A stretch of DNA of 64,000 nucleotides from Pardosa pseudoannulata (taxonomy: Eukaryota; Arthropoda; Arachnida; Araneae; Lycosidae), in assembly GCA_032207245.1 (NCBI GenBank), contig CM063502.1:139070173-139134172 (forward strand). Reading direction: 5' to 3'. Positions 30,121 through 42,599 of this stretch are shown one piece after another. The stretch's first letter is position 1; each line of letters begins with the position of its first letter. Position numbers and translations under genes: made by a program. The notes beneath the pieces are model-generated. The model was not told where the DNA came from, ran no database searches, and saw only the letters and a program-made list of their open reading frames with translations.

Positions 30121-30125
30121 GTATG

Positions 30126-30141
30126 CCCCCCCCCCTCCCTT

Positions 30142-30180
<39 letters not shown>
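30126..30180. repeat. C-run followed by a 36-bp A homopolymer
   Basis: CCCCCCCCCC then CCCTTC and a pure A run at about 30145-30180, just after the right LTR-like repeat. Confidence 0.95.
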
Positions 30181-30182
<2 letters not shown>

Positions 30183-30184
30183 AA

Positions 30185-32900
30185 AACCCATAAAGAAAAT
30201 ATATCTATATAAAACGTCTGGGGTGTTACCATGCATCAAAATCAGCGAATAGTTTTATAGTATTTTATTGTCTCTAAATTGGGTTTTTAATTATTATCTT
30301 AGGCATTTTGTGATATTTAGATACAGATATTTACTTTAAAATGTAAATTATAAGAGAGTAAAATGTTTATTCTGTGCATTCCTTAGCTGCATCACATTGT
30401 ACCAAATTAAATTGTTTCAAAATTTATATCCCAAAATTTATTTCTCATAAATAATTTAGAATTTTTGTTAACTTGGACATAAAAAACTTAATAGAAACAA
30501 ATTATTTCATTTGTAAATTAATACAGTCGGACTAGAAAGAATTAGTAGTAATCTGAGCAACCTCTCTCTGTTATTTTTACTATGGTTACTTGGTAAGCAT
30601 ATTTCTCCTAAAAAATCGAGTTTTATTTGATACTTTTAATGAAGAAAGGTTATAAAAGCCATTACTTATACTTCTGATTTTGCTAATCTCAGCAAGCGAG
30701 CCAGCTGTATGGAAATGTGACCTGTATTCATTTTTTAAGGAAGTTATATCACGATTGTATAATTTTACTTTATAAAATGTTAAAGTCGTCAAATGAAAAT
30801 GAGTACTTAGAATTTCATTTGTAATGATTTACATAAGTTCCTCCAGATTGATGCCAAAAATAACTTTGATCTCCAAATGTTAAACAAAACAAAATCATGC
30901 AAAATCGTGTCTAACTGAATAATACATATATTTTATACTTTGTAGCTTTACAAATACCAGCATAGTTTAATAAAAGGCAATATCGATTTATCTTATACCT
31001 AATCACATATCTCATGGAATAATTATGATTATAATATGCTATTTAGTGTTCTGATCTTCAAATTTTATAAATATACATGTGGAACTGGGGGAAAAAGTTA
31101 AGGGACATATTGGTACTATTTAGAAATTGACACTATTAATTAAACCAAATGGGGTTAAGTGTGGGAAAGAAAAATATTATTCCTGAATACATATATTTAT
31201 TTAGCCTACATTTTTAAACTGATAGATGTAGATAAATTTATACTTATTCTTAAACTTTACCTATAAAAGTTATACTTAAATGTTTCTTATACCTAATGAT
31301 TTCCTTATACTTATTCCTTTTCCTTATAATGATTTCCTTAAACTTAAATGTTCCTTATACTTAAACATTTAAGCATAAGGAACCCAAATTAGTTTTAGGT
31401 TCCTATAGATTCTGAATGTATAAAGAATTATTTCTTTCCATATTTTCTCCACATCTTATTAATATGATATGTTTCTTAAGCCTAAACAATCAGAAGCATA
31501 TGCATTTGCATAATAACCTAAATAATGATGAATTTTTAAGGTATTGAGATTACTATTATGAGAGATGCAAAAGGTTTCAACTGAAATAAACATAAAAGGT
31601 TTAAAAATATTTCAAATTGCAAAACTTATAATATAAAATTGAGTATTTTTACATCCCTCCATGAATCTTTTAAGGAGACACAATATCTAAATTTGGTCAA
31701 AATGTCGAAAATATTTTAATACTTCAAATTATTGTTATAAACGTTCATGTTTACAAAATTTGAAACATCTGCCTTCAATATTTCAAAAAAACATTTACTA
31801 CTATAATTTCATTTATACGGAACTTTAAAAAAATGAAAATTTCAAATTCATTTTCTCTCATGCGTTCCTGTTTTTCCTTGAATACCATGCATTAAAAATG
31901 ATAAGGCTTTTTATGCACTTAAATTACCAATGTTAAATATGTTATACAGGTTTTTTATAATATATAAAATAAAACTGTACATGGAAGTAGCAATCAGTCT
32001 CTTATTTTTATTGTCATATGCAAACGTATAGAATAACTTTTCAAATTTCACATTTTTGCCCCTGTAAATGGGAATAATTTTTTAAATATAATTTTAGGGA
32101 TGTATTTTAAAATTCATGCCCAATCTTGGGAAGAAAGATTTTATAGAACTTAAAAGAACTTTTGAAGCAAAAATATTTTTAACTGAAAAGTAATAGAGTT
32201 TTAAAATTATTAAAATAACTATAAAATTTTAAGTTTTTGCTAAATGATTGTTCAAAGATATTGGCTATTTCAATATTTCTCCATAAATCTTTAAAAAGAC
32301 ATGGTACTAAAGTCTGATAAACATGTCAGAAAATCGTTTGACTTTTTACTTTTTGAATAGGTTGTAATTTGTTTTCTAAAATACAAAGAAATTGCAATGC
32401 TTGCTTTAATATTAAAAGTTTACTGCCTGTGGGCCAAACGCGATCAACTTAGAGAATCTATCTAGCCTACATCAGATTTTGGAACAATTGTTGATAAAGC
32501 TTCAGTGCCAATAATTTAGAAAAATCATCTAAGAAAATATTTTCACATGCTCAAAAATATGCTTAGAAACTGAAATAATTTATTCATTTTTTTTCGTAGG
32601 AAAAATATAATTGTGAAAATTTTTATTGAAAATTGTTTAAAACTATTGGAAACGTAAGAAATTGAGCACGTTGTAGTAAATATGTACAAATTTTTAAAAA
32701 TATACTTATTTTATGTTTATGTTTAAAAAATAAAACGAAATATTGAAAGAATAATTTAAATTTACTAATTACGAATTCATATAACGTAGAGCAGAAGAGT
32801 TCACACCTATTTGTACATTTAATATAGACTTTGGGAATTTGTGAAAACAATTAAAGCAGAGTTTTGATAAAAAAAAAATTATATACTATGCTTGGCAAGA
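30185..32900. other. AT-rich noncoding DNA
   Basis: No gene. Small internal repeats around CCTTATACTTA occur at 31285-31385. A faint ~620-bp duplication is suggested by TCCATGAATCTTTTAAGGAGAC (31660) against TCCATAAATCTTTAAAAAGAC (32279). Confidence 0.45.
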
Positions 32901-32906
32901 TAACTC

Positions 32907-33118
32907 AATTTTAAATATAGACATCAATCTAGATTTTAAATTAAAGTGATCTCTAAACTACATTCTCTAGAATGAAGAAATAATAAAGTAATCATTTTGG
33001 TATAAGAAGTTGAATTTTAAATATAGACATCAATCTATATTTTCAATTAAAGTGATCTCTAAACTACGTTCTATATGATGAAGGAATAATAAAGACATTA
33101 TTTTGGTATAAGAAGTTG
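32907..33118 (+). repeat. Tandem duplication, two ~106-bp units
   Basis: Units start with AATTTTAAATATAGACATC at 32907 and 33013 and both end with TTTTGGTATAAGAAGTTG. About 90% alike. Confidence 0.9.
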
Positions 33119-33526
33119 AAAAACTCATGCAGACTGGAAGAAGAGTAGAAATAGAATGTAATCATAACTAATTAAACATCAAATAAACTAAAAGTTTAAT
33201 TACCTAAATTGCAGTATTTCTTTCTGTAGTTAATACGACTATATATGCACAGACGCACAAAAGATTAATCTTATCTATTGAGCAGAATGTTTTAGATCTT
33301 ATGTGGATTTAAACTCTTCTATTTTAATATTTTTATATTTTAATTTTTAATCATTTAAGAGGTATTATTTAGCAAGTTTAGTAATACAAGTTAAAACGAG
33401 TATTAAATAATGCTAATCTGCATAATTTTATTACAAGGACATAATTATTTCAATTTATTCTTTAGTAAATCTTTTTATGTTATTTTTAAAAAAGCTCTTA
33501 CTCAAAATGACAAAATTAAATAACTT

Positions 33527-34078
33527 TTAACGCATTGTAAACGAGACACGTACTAGTACGTTTTCTGACGATTGTATCAATCGTCATTGTATCAATTGTA
33601 CGATTGTATCAATCGTCATATTGAGCGCGGGTCACGTACTAGTACGGGTTAGAGTAACAACACGGTTTGTTTGTGGGTACAAAAATAACAGTATATACAG
33701 GAAAGCGAAGCCAAATGTTCTTGTCTACTAAATAGATTCTGGAAATATTTAGACAAATAAAAACTAGTTTTTACATCAGTCGATGCGGAACCACAGAACG
33801 GAAAAAAATTAAAACTATATACTACTATTTCTATTTGATTTTTCATATTTACGATACTATTATAAATTTATCCACTAAAAATATATTTTTTGTTTACAAA
33901 AATCTTATGGTTGTTATTTATATATTTCTATTTATATATTTCAATATAAAATACGAAAAGTTGGTTAAAAAATTAAATAATTTTCGATCTATTGAGATTT
34001 AACTGAATAACTAAATTTACACAAAAAGCCCTCTCTCGGTACAATTTCGCTGCGAAATGTGTGCAGACAATGTGTTAA
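33527..34078 (-). mobile_element. piggyBac-like MITE family 1, copy A (inverted)
   Basis: TTAA lies on both sides (33527-33530 and 34075-34078). The ends CGCATTGT and ACAATGTG are inverted repeats. Subterminal ACGTACTAGTACG motifs, a TTTGTTTGTGGGTAC block, GTCGATGCGGAACCACAG and ATTTTCGATCTATTGAGATTTAAC are shared with the copies at 43980 and 52095. It contains a local expansion of GACGATTGTATCAATCGTC units. No transposase frame is present. Confidence 0.75.
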
Positions 34079-36045
34079 GTTATTTAATTTTGTCAAAAAG
34101 ATTACAACTTTTTATTTTATGATGAATTGAAAAAAACCCTGTTATAATGATAGTTTTAAGTGTCGAAAGTTACTATGTTCCCTTGAGTATTTGAAATTTT
34201 ACGGTGGATGAAAACAGACACATTTTCAGCCTGCTGTAAAACAAGCTATGAATAATTTTAAAAATTTTGTACTACATAAATAAAGGTCTCATATCAGTTC
34301 TTGAAGCTTGTTATTCAAAATTTTGACAGTTAACTGGCTAAGTTCGGACCAATTCTCCATCAGATAACAACACCAGTGATGGGAACTACTGCCTGAGAAA
34401 GAGAATCCGAATGGTTTTTTAATGACAGTGGCTGTCGAGTCTCCCACGCTGTTTTCGGCAAATGTAAATGACCGAAATTTTCAACCGGCGGATTTCGAGA
34501 AAGAGGCCGCTATTTTCATTTTCTTTTATGACCTTTCGTGAGAACAAGGGAACAGAGATAAAGGCGACTGATAATCAGTTTTGTTTCGTGAATGTAATTA
34601 AATGAGTTTTATAGCGCTTTACGTGTCTGAAAGAATTCAAATATCGTGTTTGCGTGATATTTACTTTGCTCTTAAAAAAAACGTTTATAGCAAGACGATA
34701 TGATCCCGATTTGGTTGATTCAAATGGAAATGATTTCATCGATTGCGATCTCTTTTGTACTCATGCGTGTAAATTCAGGAAAGGTATTAGTAACACATTT
34801 ATTCAAATATTGTAAAATGTTGAATACAGTTTTAGTTCTTTAAGTATATTCATCCAACAGAACTCTGAGTGCCCGCATTATTAAAATTTTCCTATAAATG
34901 AGGAATATCCTATAATTTCCTATATATACTTTTAAAATTCTAATTTTTTTATAAATAAAATGTGTACCCTAGAAATAGATCCAGACTACTTAGACGCATT
35001 TTAATACTTAAGCATTTATTCTGTGGGAAAATGGCATGTTACGCAAGTAACAATAATTATAGTGTATTAACATACTGCAAACTATACCAAATATTAAATG
35101 TATGTTTAATTTTGAAAACTGATGATTATCTTACAACCTAATAATACAAATGTTAGTATTAAAATATATATTTAGAACAATCGCTTTGCTGCCTAATAGG
35201 AAAATTAAAGGTAGAATTGTTTACATGAAAATTTAACAATCCCTTCTACGTAGAAAAAAGACATACATATACCTATGATTATTCATTGTATTTTATCATT
35301 CTCTAACCTATTTTAGTGAAGAATATATAATGCATATTGATTTATTATATAAAGTACGTATTTTTTATACATTCTGTAACTTTTTTATAGTATATATACT
35401 AAAGCTTTTATAATGAAGTCATTATACAGATAATTATTTTTTTATATTTCTCGATAATATAGGGAAGTATTCCATCATAAATTGAATGCATCACTTCTCC
35501 TATAAAGAATACCAGCAATCAAGGAAACCGATGTATTCATTTTTTGTGGTAAGAGATTATATAATTTTCTAAAAAAATATAACTTTATAAGTATCAGCAT
35601 GTAGTATTACTGTACATTTAAGCAAGAATCTATACAGCGACGAAAATTCTAGAAGGTTTTAAAATTTCCACCAATTTAAGTTACAACAATTATACATTAT
35701 AGTATAAGGTATAAATGTTTTAATTTCTCTTAAAAGAGCCCTCTATATCTATTCTGCGATTCTATATAAAATTTTAAGTAAGCTCTAATATTTTAATGCA
35801 TATATACACTTTTGATATAAGTTTCTATTTTTAGTTTATTACATTGTTAATCCTGTTATACAAGAGAATATTTAAGATTTTTCAGTAAATTTAGTATTAT
35901 ATTCTCTCACGCTACTAATATTCAGTGCAGGCTATTATAAAATCTTTCAGTAAAAATAAATATCAATACTTTTATTTACATTATACCTATAGTATAATAC
36001 CTTTAGTTACAATACCTTTAGATGTTTTATTAAATTTATTATCCA
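34079..36045. other. AT-rich DNA with a less AT-rich island at 34.33-34.57 kb
   Basis: The island has no long open frame and no repeat I recognise. It could be a transposon relic or an untranslated exon. Confidence 0.4.
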
Positions 36046-36071
36046 TGTGTATATGCATATCAAATACACAA

Positions 36072-36110
36072 ACATATATATATATATATATGTGTGTATA
36101 TATATATATA

Positions 36111-36169
<59 letters not shown>

Positions 36170-36358
36170 ATAAGTATATATATATACATATATATAATAC
36201 ATATATATGTGTACATATATATATATATACATATATGTATATATATATACATACATATATATATATACATATATATATGCATATATATGTATATATATAC
36301 ATATATATACATATATATGCATATATATACATATATATGTATATATGTATATATATAT
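36072..36358. repeat. Complex (TA)n/(TG)n/(TACA)n microsatellite
   Basis: Alternating purine-pyrimidine tract with many ATATAC and ATATGT units, ending in a GA-rich run (36359-36402). Confidence 0.97.
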
Positions 36359-36409
36359 GGAGAGAGAGGGGGGAGAAGGAGAGAAGGAGGGAGAGAGAGA
36401 GATGAATTA

Positions 36410-37835
36410 GACGAAATTATTTTTTTATAAATGAGATTTTAAATACAATTATGAAATAACCCATTAACATCATGTGATTGATTGCGATCGTAAGAAAATC
36501 ATTGACCTTGCTGTAAAAGCTATTTTTAGTTGAATGACCAAATTATTTTCATTTGATCTATAAGTACTTATCATATTAATGTGTTGCTGATAATACGTCT
36601 AAAGCTAAGTAAGAATTAAAATTTTGCATTATTTTAAAATTTCTTATTTTATTAGAAATAGATTGACATCGTTTGAATAAAACCAGAACTACACACGAAA
36701 TTAAGTATAAAATGAAATCTTAGACCTGGAACCAAACTCAAACCACTAATGTAAAAGAGGAACATTTTACCATGGAAACACCAACATATATGTATAGAGG
36801 TAAAGAAAGAAGATAGCAGTGTTTGAAAATCGATGTTTATTAAACTAAATTAATTATCTATAATAATTTATACATAATAACGTACTTTATGATTAATTCA
36901 TGTATAGTAATGGAAGTCGTATTAGTATGCTAAATTTTTACTCAACCGGAGATCGGAAAATTAACAATACATCGATTACAAGATAAAATGTATACCTAAA
37001 CAGACGTAGTGGGAGTTAAATAAAAAACAAGTAAAAAGATTAAAGTTTCAAGAACAGAAAGTAAAATTAAAGTAAATCCTAAAAAAATCCTGAAACTTTA
37101 ACATATTAATTAATGAATCTTAATATTCAATTATTCCAGACAATGTATCATAATTTTCGAAAACCAGTGTTGTCTGCCATGAGTCAGAACTATTTGTTTC
37201 CCATGACTGGTTACGATATTTAGATCTATCTAGATTTGTAAGTAATGGGTGTGGTTTTAATGAAGCGCATCTCTCATGAAATGCATTAAATCTATACACT
37301 CATAGTCCCTCTTCATTAGCCTACATACTGAAATTGGCTTTAATGTAGAATAAATTTTAATAATAAATGAATACTTGTCACGACTCCATTCAAGTATGCT
37401 GATCCAGAATGTAGATTCTCATCATGACGTTAGCAAGTCTTCAGACTCAGCACAACTAGAAAACAAGAATGCGATTTTGATACCATTATTACTTTTATCA
37501 GTATATCAAGCGAATCCCATTTCATAATAGAGATCTATTAAGATGACACGTGCAATTTTTTTTGTCTTAGATAATTACTTTATTTCCAAATAGAACCGAC
37601 GATGTAAGTCATCTCGTTTATAAGTTACCCCTATAAATAAATTAGATCCTTAACAGATAAACTATATAAAATAAATTTTAAAATTTATAGTCAAAATTTT
37701 AAATAGTATTATTCAACCCCTTTTCTCCCCGAATTTTTCTTTGAATAAGTTTACATACCACATTCCATAAATTTTCTGCATTAAAAATTTAAAAGATAAA
37801 AGAAGTTTTACGGCCTCGAGTGAAGTTTCTTTCAT
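36410..37835. other. AT-rich noncoding DNA
   Basis: Nothing recognised. Confidence 0.5.
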
Positions 37836-37838
37836 CCT

Positions 37839-38053
37839 TTATTCTCAATAATTATCTGGTTCATACAAGGGAAGTCTAAATTATTTTTAAAAAATAAGAG
37901 AGGTGATAGTACTCATTCAGACGAGCAATGGAGCTTCACTATGGATGGGTCGCATTCCATTCTTAAAATAGGCAGAAAAGAATAAAATTGAATTTCTAAC
38001 CTTAACTTAGAACAGGAGTGGAAAATCAAATGAACGATGTCAAAAGTTAAGAC
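37839..38053 (+). repeat. Segmental duplication R5, copy 1 (SINE-free, empty site)
   Basis: Runs from TTATTCTCAATAATTATCTG to GATGTCAAAAGTTA. Carries the unoccupied site TCTAACCTTAACTTAGAACAGG (37996-38017). Confidence 0.9.
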
Positions 38054-38087
38054 CACCAGATAATTATTAATAATCACCAGATAATTA

Positions 38088-38501
38088 TTTATTCTCAATA
38101 ATTATCTGGTGCATACAAGAGAAGTCTAAATTACTTTAAAAAAAAGAGAGGTGATAGTACTCATCCAGACGAGCAATGATTACCATGGAGCTTCACCATG
38201 GATGGTTCGCATTCCATTCTTAAAAAGGGCAGAAAAGAATAAAATTAAATATCTAAACCGTAACTTGCCGAACGATGGCCGAATGGTTAGGGTGCTGGCC
38301 TTCGGAACCGGAGTTCGTGGGTTCGAATCCCACTTTGGCATGGATGTTCGTAGCCGTTTGAAATCGGCTTTAAGCAGTAGGTCCCGGTCTCATTAGCCCT
38401 CGTGTTGCAAAAAGTAGACCGTAGCACTCCAAAACCAAACCAAAACTAAACCATAACTTACAACAGGAGTGGAAAAGCAAATGAATGATGTCAAAAGTTA
38501 T
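38088..38501 (+). repeat. Segmental duplication R5, copy 2 (SINE-filled)
   Basis: Same unit as 37839-38053 (TTATTCTCAATAATTATCTG, GAGGTGATAGTACTCATCC, CGCATTCCATTCTTAAAA, GATGTCAAAAGTTA) but split by a SINE at 38267-38445. Confidence 0.92.
38267..38445 (+). repeat. tRNA-derived SINE family 1, intact reference copy
   Basis: A box TGGCCGAATGG (38276-38286) and B box GGTTCGAATCC (38320-38330) are 33 bp apart and match the pol III consensus. A tRNA-unrelated body follows (GGCATGGATGTTCG, TTTAAGCAGTAGGTCCCGG, TCTCATTAGCCCTCGTG, AGTAGACCGTAGC), with a CCAAAACCAAACC tail. Target duplication: CTAAACCGTAACTT before (38253-38266) and CTAAACCATAACTT after (38446-38459). Confidence 0.95.
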
Positions 38502-38735
38502 ACAACCTGATTTAACTCACAGCAAGTGATCAAAATGGCAGCCACGTGTGTTGTTGCACAGATCACATAGTCGAATGAATAACTACCGCACCTCCTAGAC
38601 GATTCCTGAGGACCGTTTCCAAAGGACAACGTTTGATCTAAATGGCTCTCTAAGAAACCTACTAAAAGTTACTACCTGCTGTTTCTTTTAGTTGGAAATT
38701 TGCACAAGTTAAATGCTTTATAGTGCTTCTACTTT

Positions 38736-38893
38736 GTCGAACGATAACCAAATGGTTAGGGAGCTGATCTTCGGTACTGGAATCCGTGAGTTCGAATTCC
38801 TCTGCAGCATGGATGTTTGGAATCGGCTTTAAGCAGTAGATTCCGGTCTCATTAGCCCTCATATTGCAAAAAAAGTAGACCGTAGCTCTCAAT
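38736..38893 (+). repeat. SINE family 1, copy with an internal deletion
   Basis: Head TCGAACGATAACCAAATGG, B-box relic GTTCGAATTCC, then a ~10-bp gap (GTTCGTAGCC missing between GGATGT and TTGGAATCGG), then GTAGACCGTAGC. A 76-codon minus-strand frame across it is a shadow. Confidence 0.9.
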
Positions 38894-39154
38894 ACTAAAT
38901 TGTAGCTCTTTTACGTTGGTAGGTACAATTTTACTCCAGAATGGATGAATTGTTCATTGTCAACGTGATTGAACTTTACTCTATTTTGCCTCTCAGAGTG
39001 AAATACGACCCTATTCTCCATAGTGATTACTGCTTGTCTGGATGGGTACTATCATTCTTCTTATTTTGTAAAACAATCTACATTCATCCTGTATACTAAT
39101 TTCACTAATTATACTAATTATACTAATTATTAATAATATAACTCAGTTACGAAA

Positions 39155-39290
39155 CGAGGATCCATGCAGCCGGAACTTAATTTTTAAAGCTGATTCTGGA
39201 CAGCTACAACCATTCATGCTAGCAACGGGATTCAATCCTATAGAGTACTGTACTAAAAGACTGCCTCCACCTACTCGGTTATCGTCCAAC
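39155..39290 (-). repeat. SINE family 1, old minus-strand copy
   Basis: On the minus strand it reads GATTGAATCCC, CTAGCATGAATGGTTGTAGC, CCAGAATCAGCTTTAA and GGATCCTCG, in family order. The 3' tail is missing. Confidence 0.65.
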
Positions 39291-39294
39291 TTGC

Positions 39295-39617
39295 TTATTC
39301 ATATAGGATTTACAATTATTACTTCAATAATTACAATTAGTGTCTTGAAAGAATACTACTATGAAGGTAAGTAATTTTAATCGATAATTTTTTACTGGAC
39401 ATTTCTAAATCTTACAAAATTGTTATAAGTCAATAGTCTATGAAAGCTATATCATATATCTTATTCATATATGATTTACAATTATTACTTCAATAATTAC
39501 AATTAGTGTCTTGAAAGAAAACTACGAAAGTAAGATATTTTAATCGATAATTTTTCACTGGACATATCTAAATCTTACAAAAATTTTATAAGTCAATAGT
39601 CTATGAAAGATATATCT
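39295..39617 (+). repeat. Tandem duplication, two ~166-bp units
   Basis: TTATTCATATA..ATTTACAATTATTACTTC starts at 39295 and 39461. The units share ATTAGTGTCTTGAAAGAA and AAGTCAATAGTCTATGAAAG. They are more than 90% alike. Confidence 0.9.
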
Positions 39618-39863
39618 AAGTAATAGTTGCAAGAAAATTTTCTTGAAAAGCAGAGTTTTCCAATTCAATATGAAATAAAATTAAATAAATAAATAAAACT
39701 ATGTACAAATAAATAAGCAGGAAAAAATGTGATTTTTCAAGAGATTTTATATAAAAAAAGTTATTAATTAAAAAAATAATTTAATACTGAGATAAAATAC
39801 TTAAATAATATATCTGTGCGCATTCCTTCTTTAGATTTGTGAAAGGTGTATAAAGATAATATG

Positions 39864-39911
39864 ATTAATCTTCGTGTAACATATATAGACCGTTGTTCTC
39901 CAAACCAAACA
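39864..39911 (+). repeat. SINE family 1, 3'-tail fragment
   Basis: CTTCGTGTAACATATATAGACCG, then TTCTCCAAACCAAAC: the last ~45 bp of the family. Confidence 0.6.
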
Positions 39912-41080
39912 AAAAGGAATAATAATAGATTTTTAATAAAAAGAACATTAATATCTTTAATAAAACAGTACCACTAAAAACTATAAATACTATCATATTT
40001 TAAATTTATGTTTTAGAAAGAAAGTCTGCTTATGTAGGGGGATGTCATATATATTTCCTTTTAGGATAAACTATTTTTATTATCCTTTTATTTAGAACGC
40101 AATTTAGATGAAACAGGTAGCGTGAGAGGGTATAATAATAATGTTATGGAGCATAGTTATTAAAATGGATTCAGTTGGAGTTCCAAATGACCGTTGTATA
40201 ATAACTAAAGGTACAATGAACGCTATCCAGACATTGCTGTATGCGATCGACTGTCATTATAAAATAGAACTTACTCTGCTTTTAATGAGTTTGACTTTCA
40301 AAAATCAGACTGTCAATAATTACATAAAGAAAATCAAATTAGAAATATTTTAGTCTTAAAAAGTTATTTCTTTCAGAAAATCAATAAAAAAGCTCATGAA
40401 CTGATACCAATTTAAATTTTAAACTAAAAGGGGTTTAAGGCGACTGATAAATATTCTATTATTAGCAGTATATTTTCTTTGCTCGCATCTATCAGGCTTC
40501 ACAAACTGCTTCAGAAGTCTCTTTCATCTTATTTGTTTTAAGCTAAAGTTATTCGTATTCTTAAGAAAGAGTCAAATAACTCTTAATCGTGATTGTTTAA
40601 TCTCCCTAGGAAGCAAAGTTTAATGAGCTGTAACTGAGCTGCCAAATAAAGATAAAAAAAAAAAACAATTCAAATCGATTTCGCAAAATAAAATAAAAAA
40701 CTTTATATCTAGTTCCTCCTCTTGAGTATAAAATCCATTTTGACTAAAAGTATCTTTTAAAAGGCTTATTGAAGCTTTACTTGTTTACTAGCGCAAGTTT
40801 TTCTCCATTCATTCGGAAAAAAAATGCAAAATTTTAGGACGATCTTTTTGTTTGACTAATGCGTGCTACTGTCCCATTAAAAACAGGAGCAAACTAAATA
40901 TTTCAGCCTGTTTATTGGAGAGCAGAATATAATTGGAGCAGTCACCAGCTTCAGCAATTATTAAATCAGTAAACACAGAATTTATTAGTAAACATAAAAT
41001 TTTAGAATGAAAATAAACAAAAATTTCATATTTTTCTTCAGAGTATGTAATTTATGAGCCAATGTATTTTAACATATTTT
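39912..41080. other. AT-rich noncoding DNA
   Basis: No gene. A 70-codon plus frame at 40141-40353 has no supporting signal. Confidence 0.45.
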
Positions 41081-41082
41081 TT

Positions 41083-41175
41083 AACACTGGGACAGGGTAC
41101 TACCAACCCTGAAATTGATGTTAGGGCTTTATTGTGCCCGCATATAAACTTCGTCCAGAACAAGTAAACCTCAGC
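41083..41175. repeat. Dispersed repeat R4, copy 2, leading into a C-rich block
   Basis: AACACTGGGACAGGGTACTA and AAACTTCGTCCAGAAC align with 27453-27535. The next ~230 bp (to 41410) are strikingly C- and A-rich on this strand, with two CCAATCA motifs, CACGTG and a (CA)n run at 41313-41332. Confidence 0.4.
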
Positions 41176-41410
41176 ACATTTCAACCTTAACCAATCAGAA
41201 ATCCCAACAAATCAACAGTCCCAAAAACACGAGCTACAACATCTCAAGGTACACGTGACCAATCAAAAAGAACACTATCTCCATTCATAAAGAGAAGCCT
41301 CCCCAAAACGCCCCCCCACACACACACACACCCACAAGACCAAAATGCCACAAACTATGCAAATCCCCACAGTGCAACTACTTCGATCGTACTTCCCACA
41401 ACTATCAAAA

Positions 41411-42285
41411 CAAATATAAAATAGGAAGTAGAAGATTAAGAAAGGGGATCTGGAATCATGGGTTGGCCCTCTTCAGAAACAAGGAGAACAATATAATGGG
41501 TAAGAATACTAAATAGAAGAATATGACCTTGCGATAATATTAACAGTACAGGGGAAATACACAAAAATTGAAAAACCGTTTCTTCATACGAATCTCTACG
41601 AGACAATTTTGAATTTTACAGATTCAACGAAAATGGACTACCTTAGTTAACATGAGGATATTTATGCTTCCACAAGGCAATATTTACAACAAATCTTGCT
41701 CAAAAAAGGCGTTCGATTGGTAACAGAACGTATATATTCGCCTGCCAGTCAGTTAACAATTTATCCAACGAACACCAGAGTTTGCTTATAGTGATAGCAA
41801 AAAAGACATAATTGGACAACTGGTGATTGGAAAAATAGATATGACCAAGGATATTTAGCTAAACCATGTTTTCTATCTTTAAAATTTACTCATTTTAATG
41901 TACCCAGAGCTTAAGTTCTCTACGTAAAGCGCTCGTGAAAGCTGTGATCGTCAAACTTTTTAACATAAATCTTGAAAGTTGAGAATTTCTGATGAGATTT
42001 ATGAGAAAAAATACTGGAAAAAGGAAACGAAATTTCTACAACATTTGTTTACTTAATGGAATTTATATCAATTAATCAAATAAAACGTAAATTATCCTAA
42101 ATAGGACGAAAATTAAAATAAGAAATTCGAGGATGCAATTATGAAAATAATGGAATATATGGTAGTAGGAATAGAGAAAAAACAACAAAAAGCTTTTTGA
42201 TGTGCAATTTATTTCCAATCATCAGTTAATAAAATTTTTATAAAATATAATATAATTCATTTTTCCCTAACGCAGCTGATGATGC
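41411..42285. other. AT-rich noncoding DNA
   Basis: Nothing recognised. Confidence 0.5.
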
Positions 42286-42289
42286 AGGC

Positions 42290-42598
42290 ACTATATGTCT
42301 TTATGCCAACAGCGAAGCTGTTACCCATTTAGCACTACCTGGGGAGCACATGTAGATTAAGGTACGCCACAGCGAGTAACATTACCCCCCGCTGGGTCCT
42401 CGTAATTTAAAAGCAGGGACCAAGCCGAAGACCCCCAGAGGTTTGAGAACTTGGAGGACATTGTGATCACGAACATATTTTACTTGCCCCAGTCACTTTT
42501 AACGAACACGGTAGATCTTAGGCCGTCTCGGGCTCCGAACCCGCAACCCTCCAGTCACGAGAGCGTCGCCTTTGCCGACTGAGCTACCGTTGCTCAAA
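42290..42598 (-). repeat. tRNA-derived SINE, different family, minus strand (~300 bp)
   Basis: On the minus strand, A box TAGCTCAGTCG (plus 42577-42587) and B box GGTTCGGAGCC (plus 42531-42541) sit at tRNA-like spacing near the 5' end, followed by a body unlike family 1. The head starts GAGCAACGG. It is much less AT-rich than its flanks. I do not call a functional tRNA, because the acceptor and anticodon stems do not pair cleanly. Confidence 0.65.
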
Positions 42599-42599
42599 A

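Noticed and set aside
38267..38340. Possible tRNA gene (A and B boxes present)
   Set aside because: Acceptor and anticodon stems do not pair properly, the boxes recur in many copies with a common 3' body, and target duplications flank it: a SINE head.
42520..42598. Possible minus-strand tRNA gene
   Set aside because: Good pol III boxes but poor stem pairing and an attached ~220-bp body, so called a SINE.
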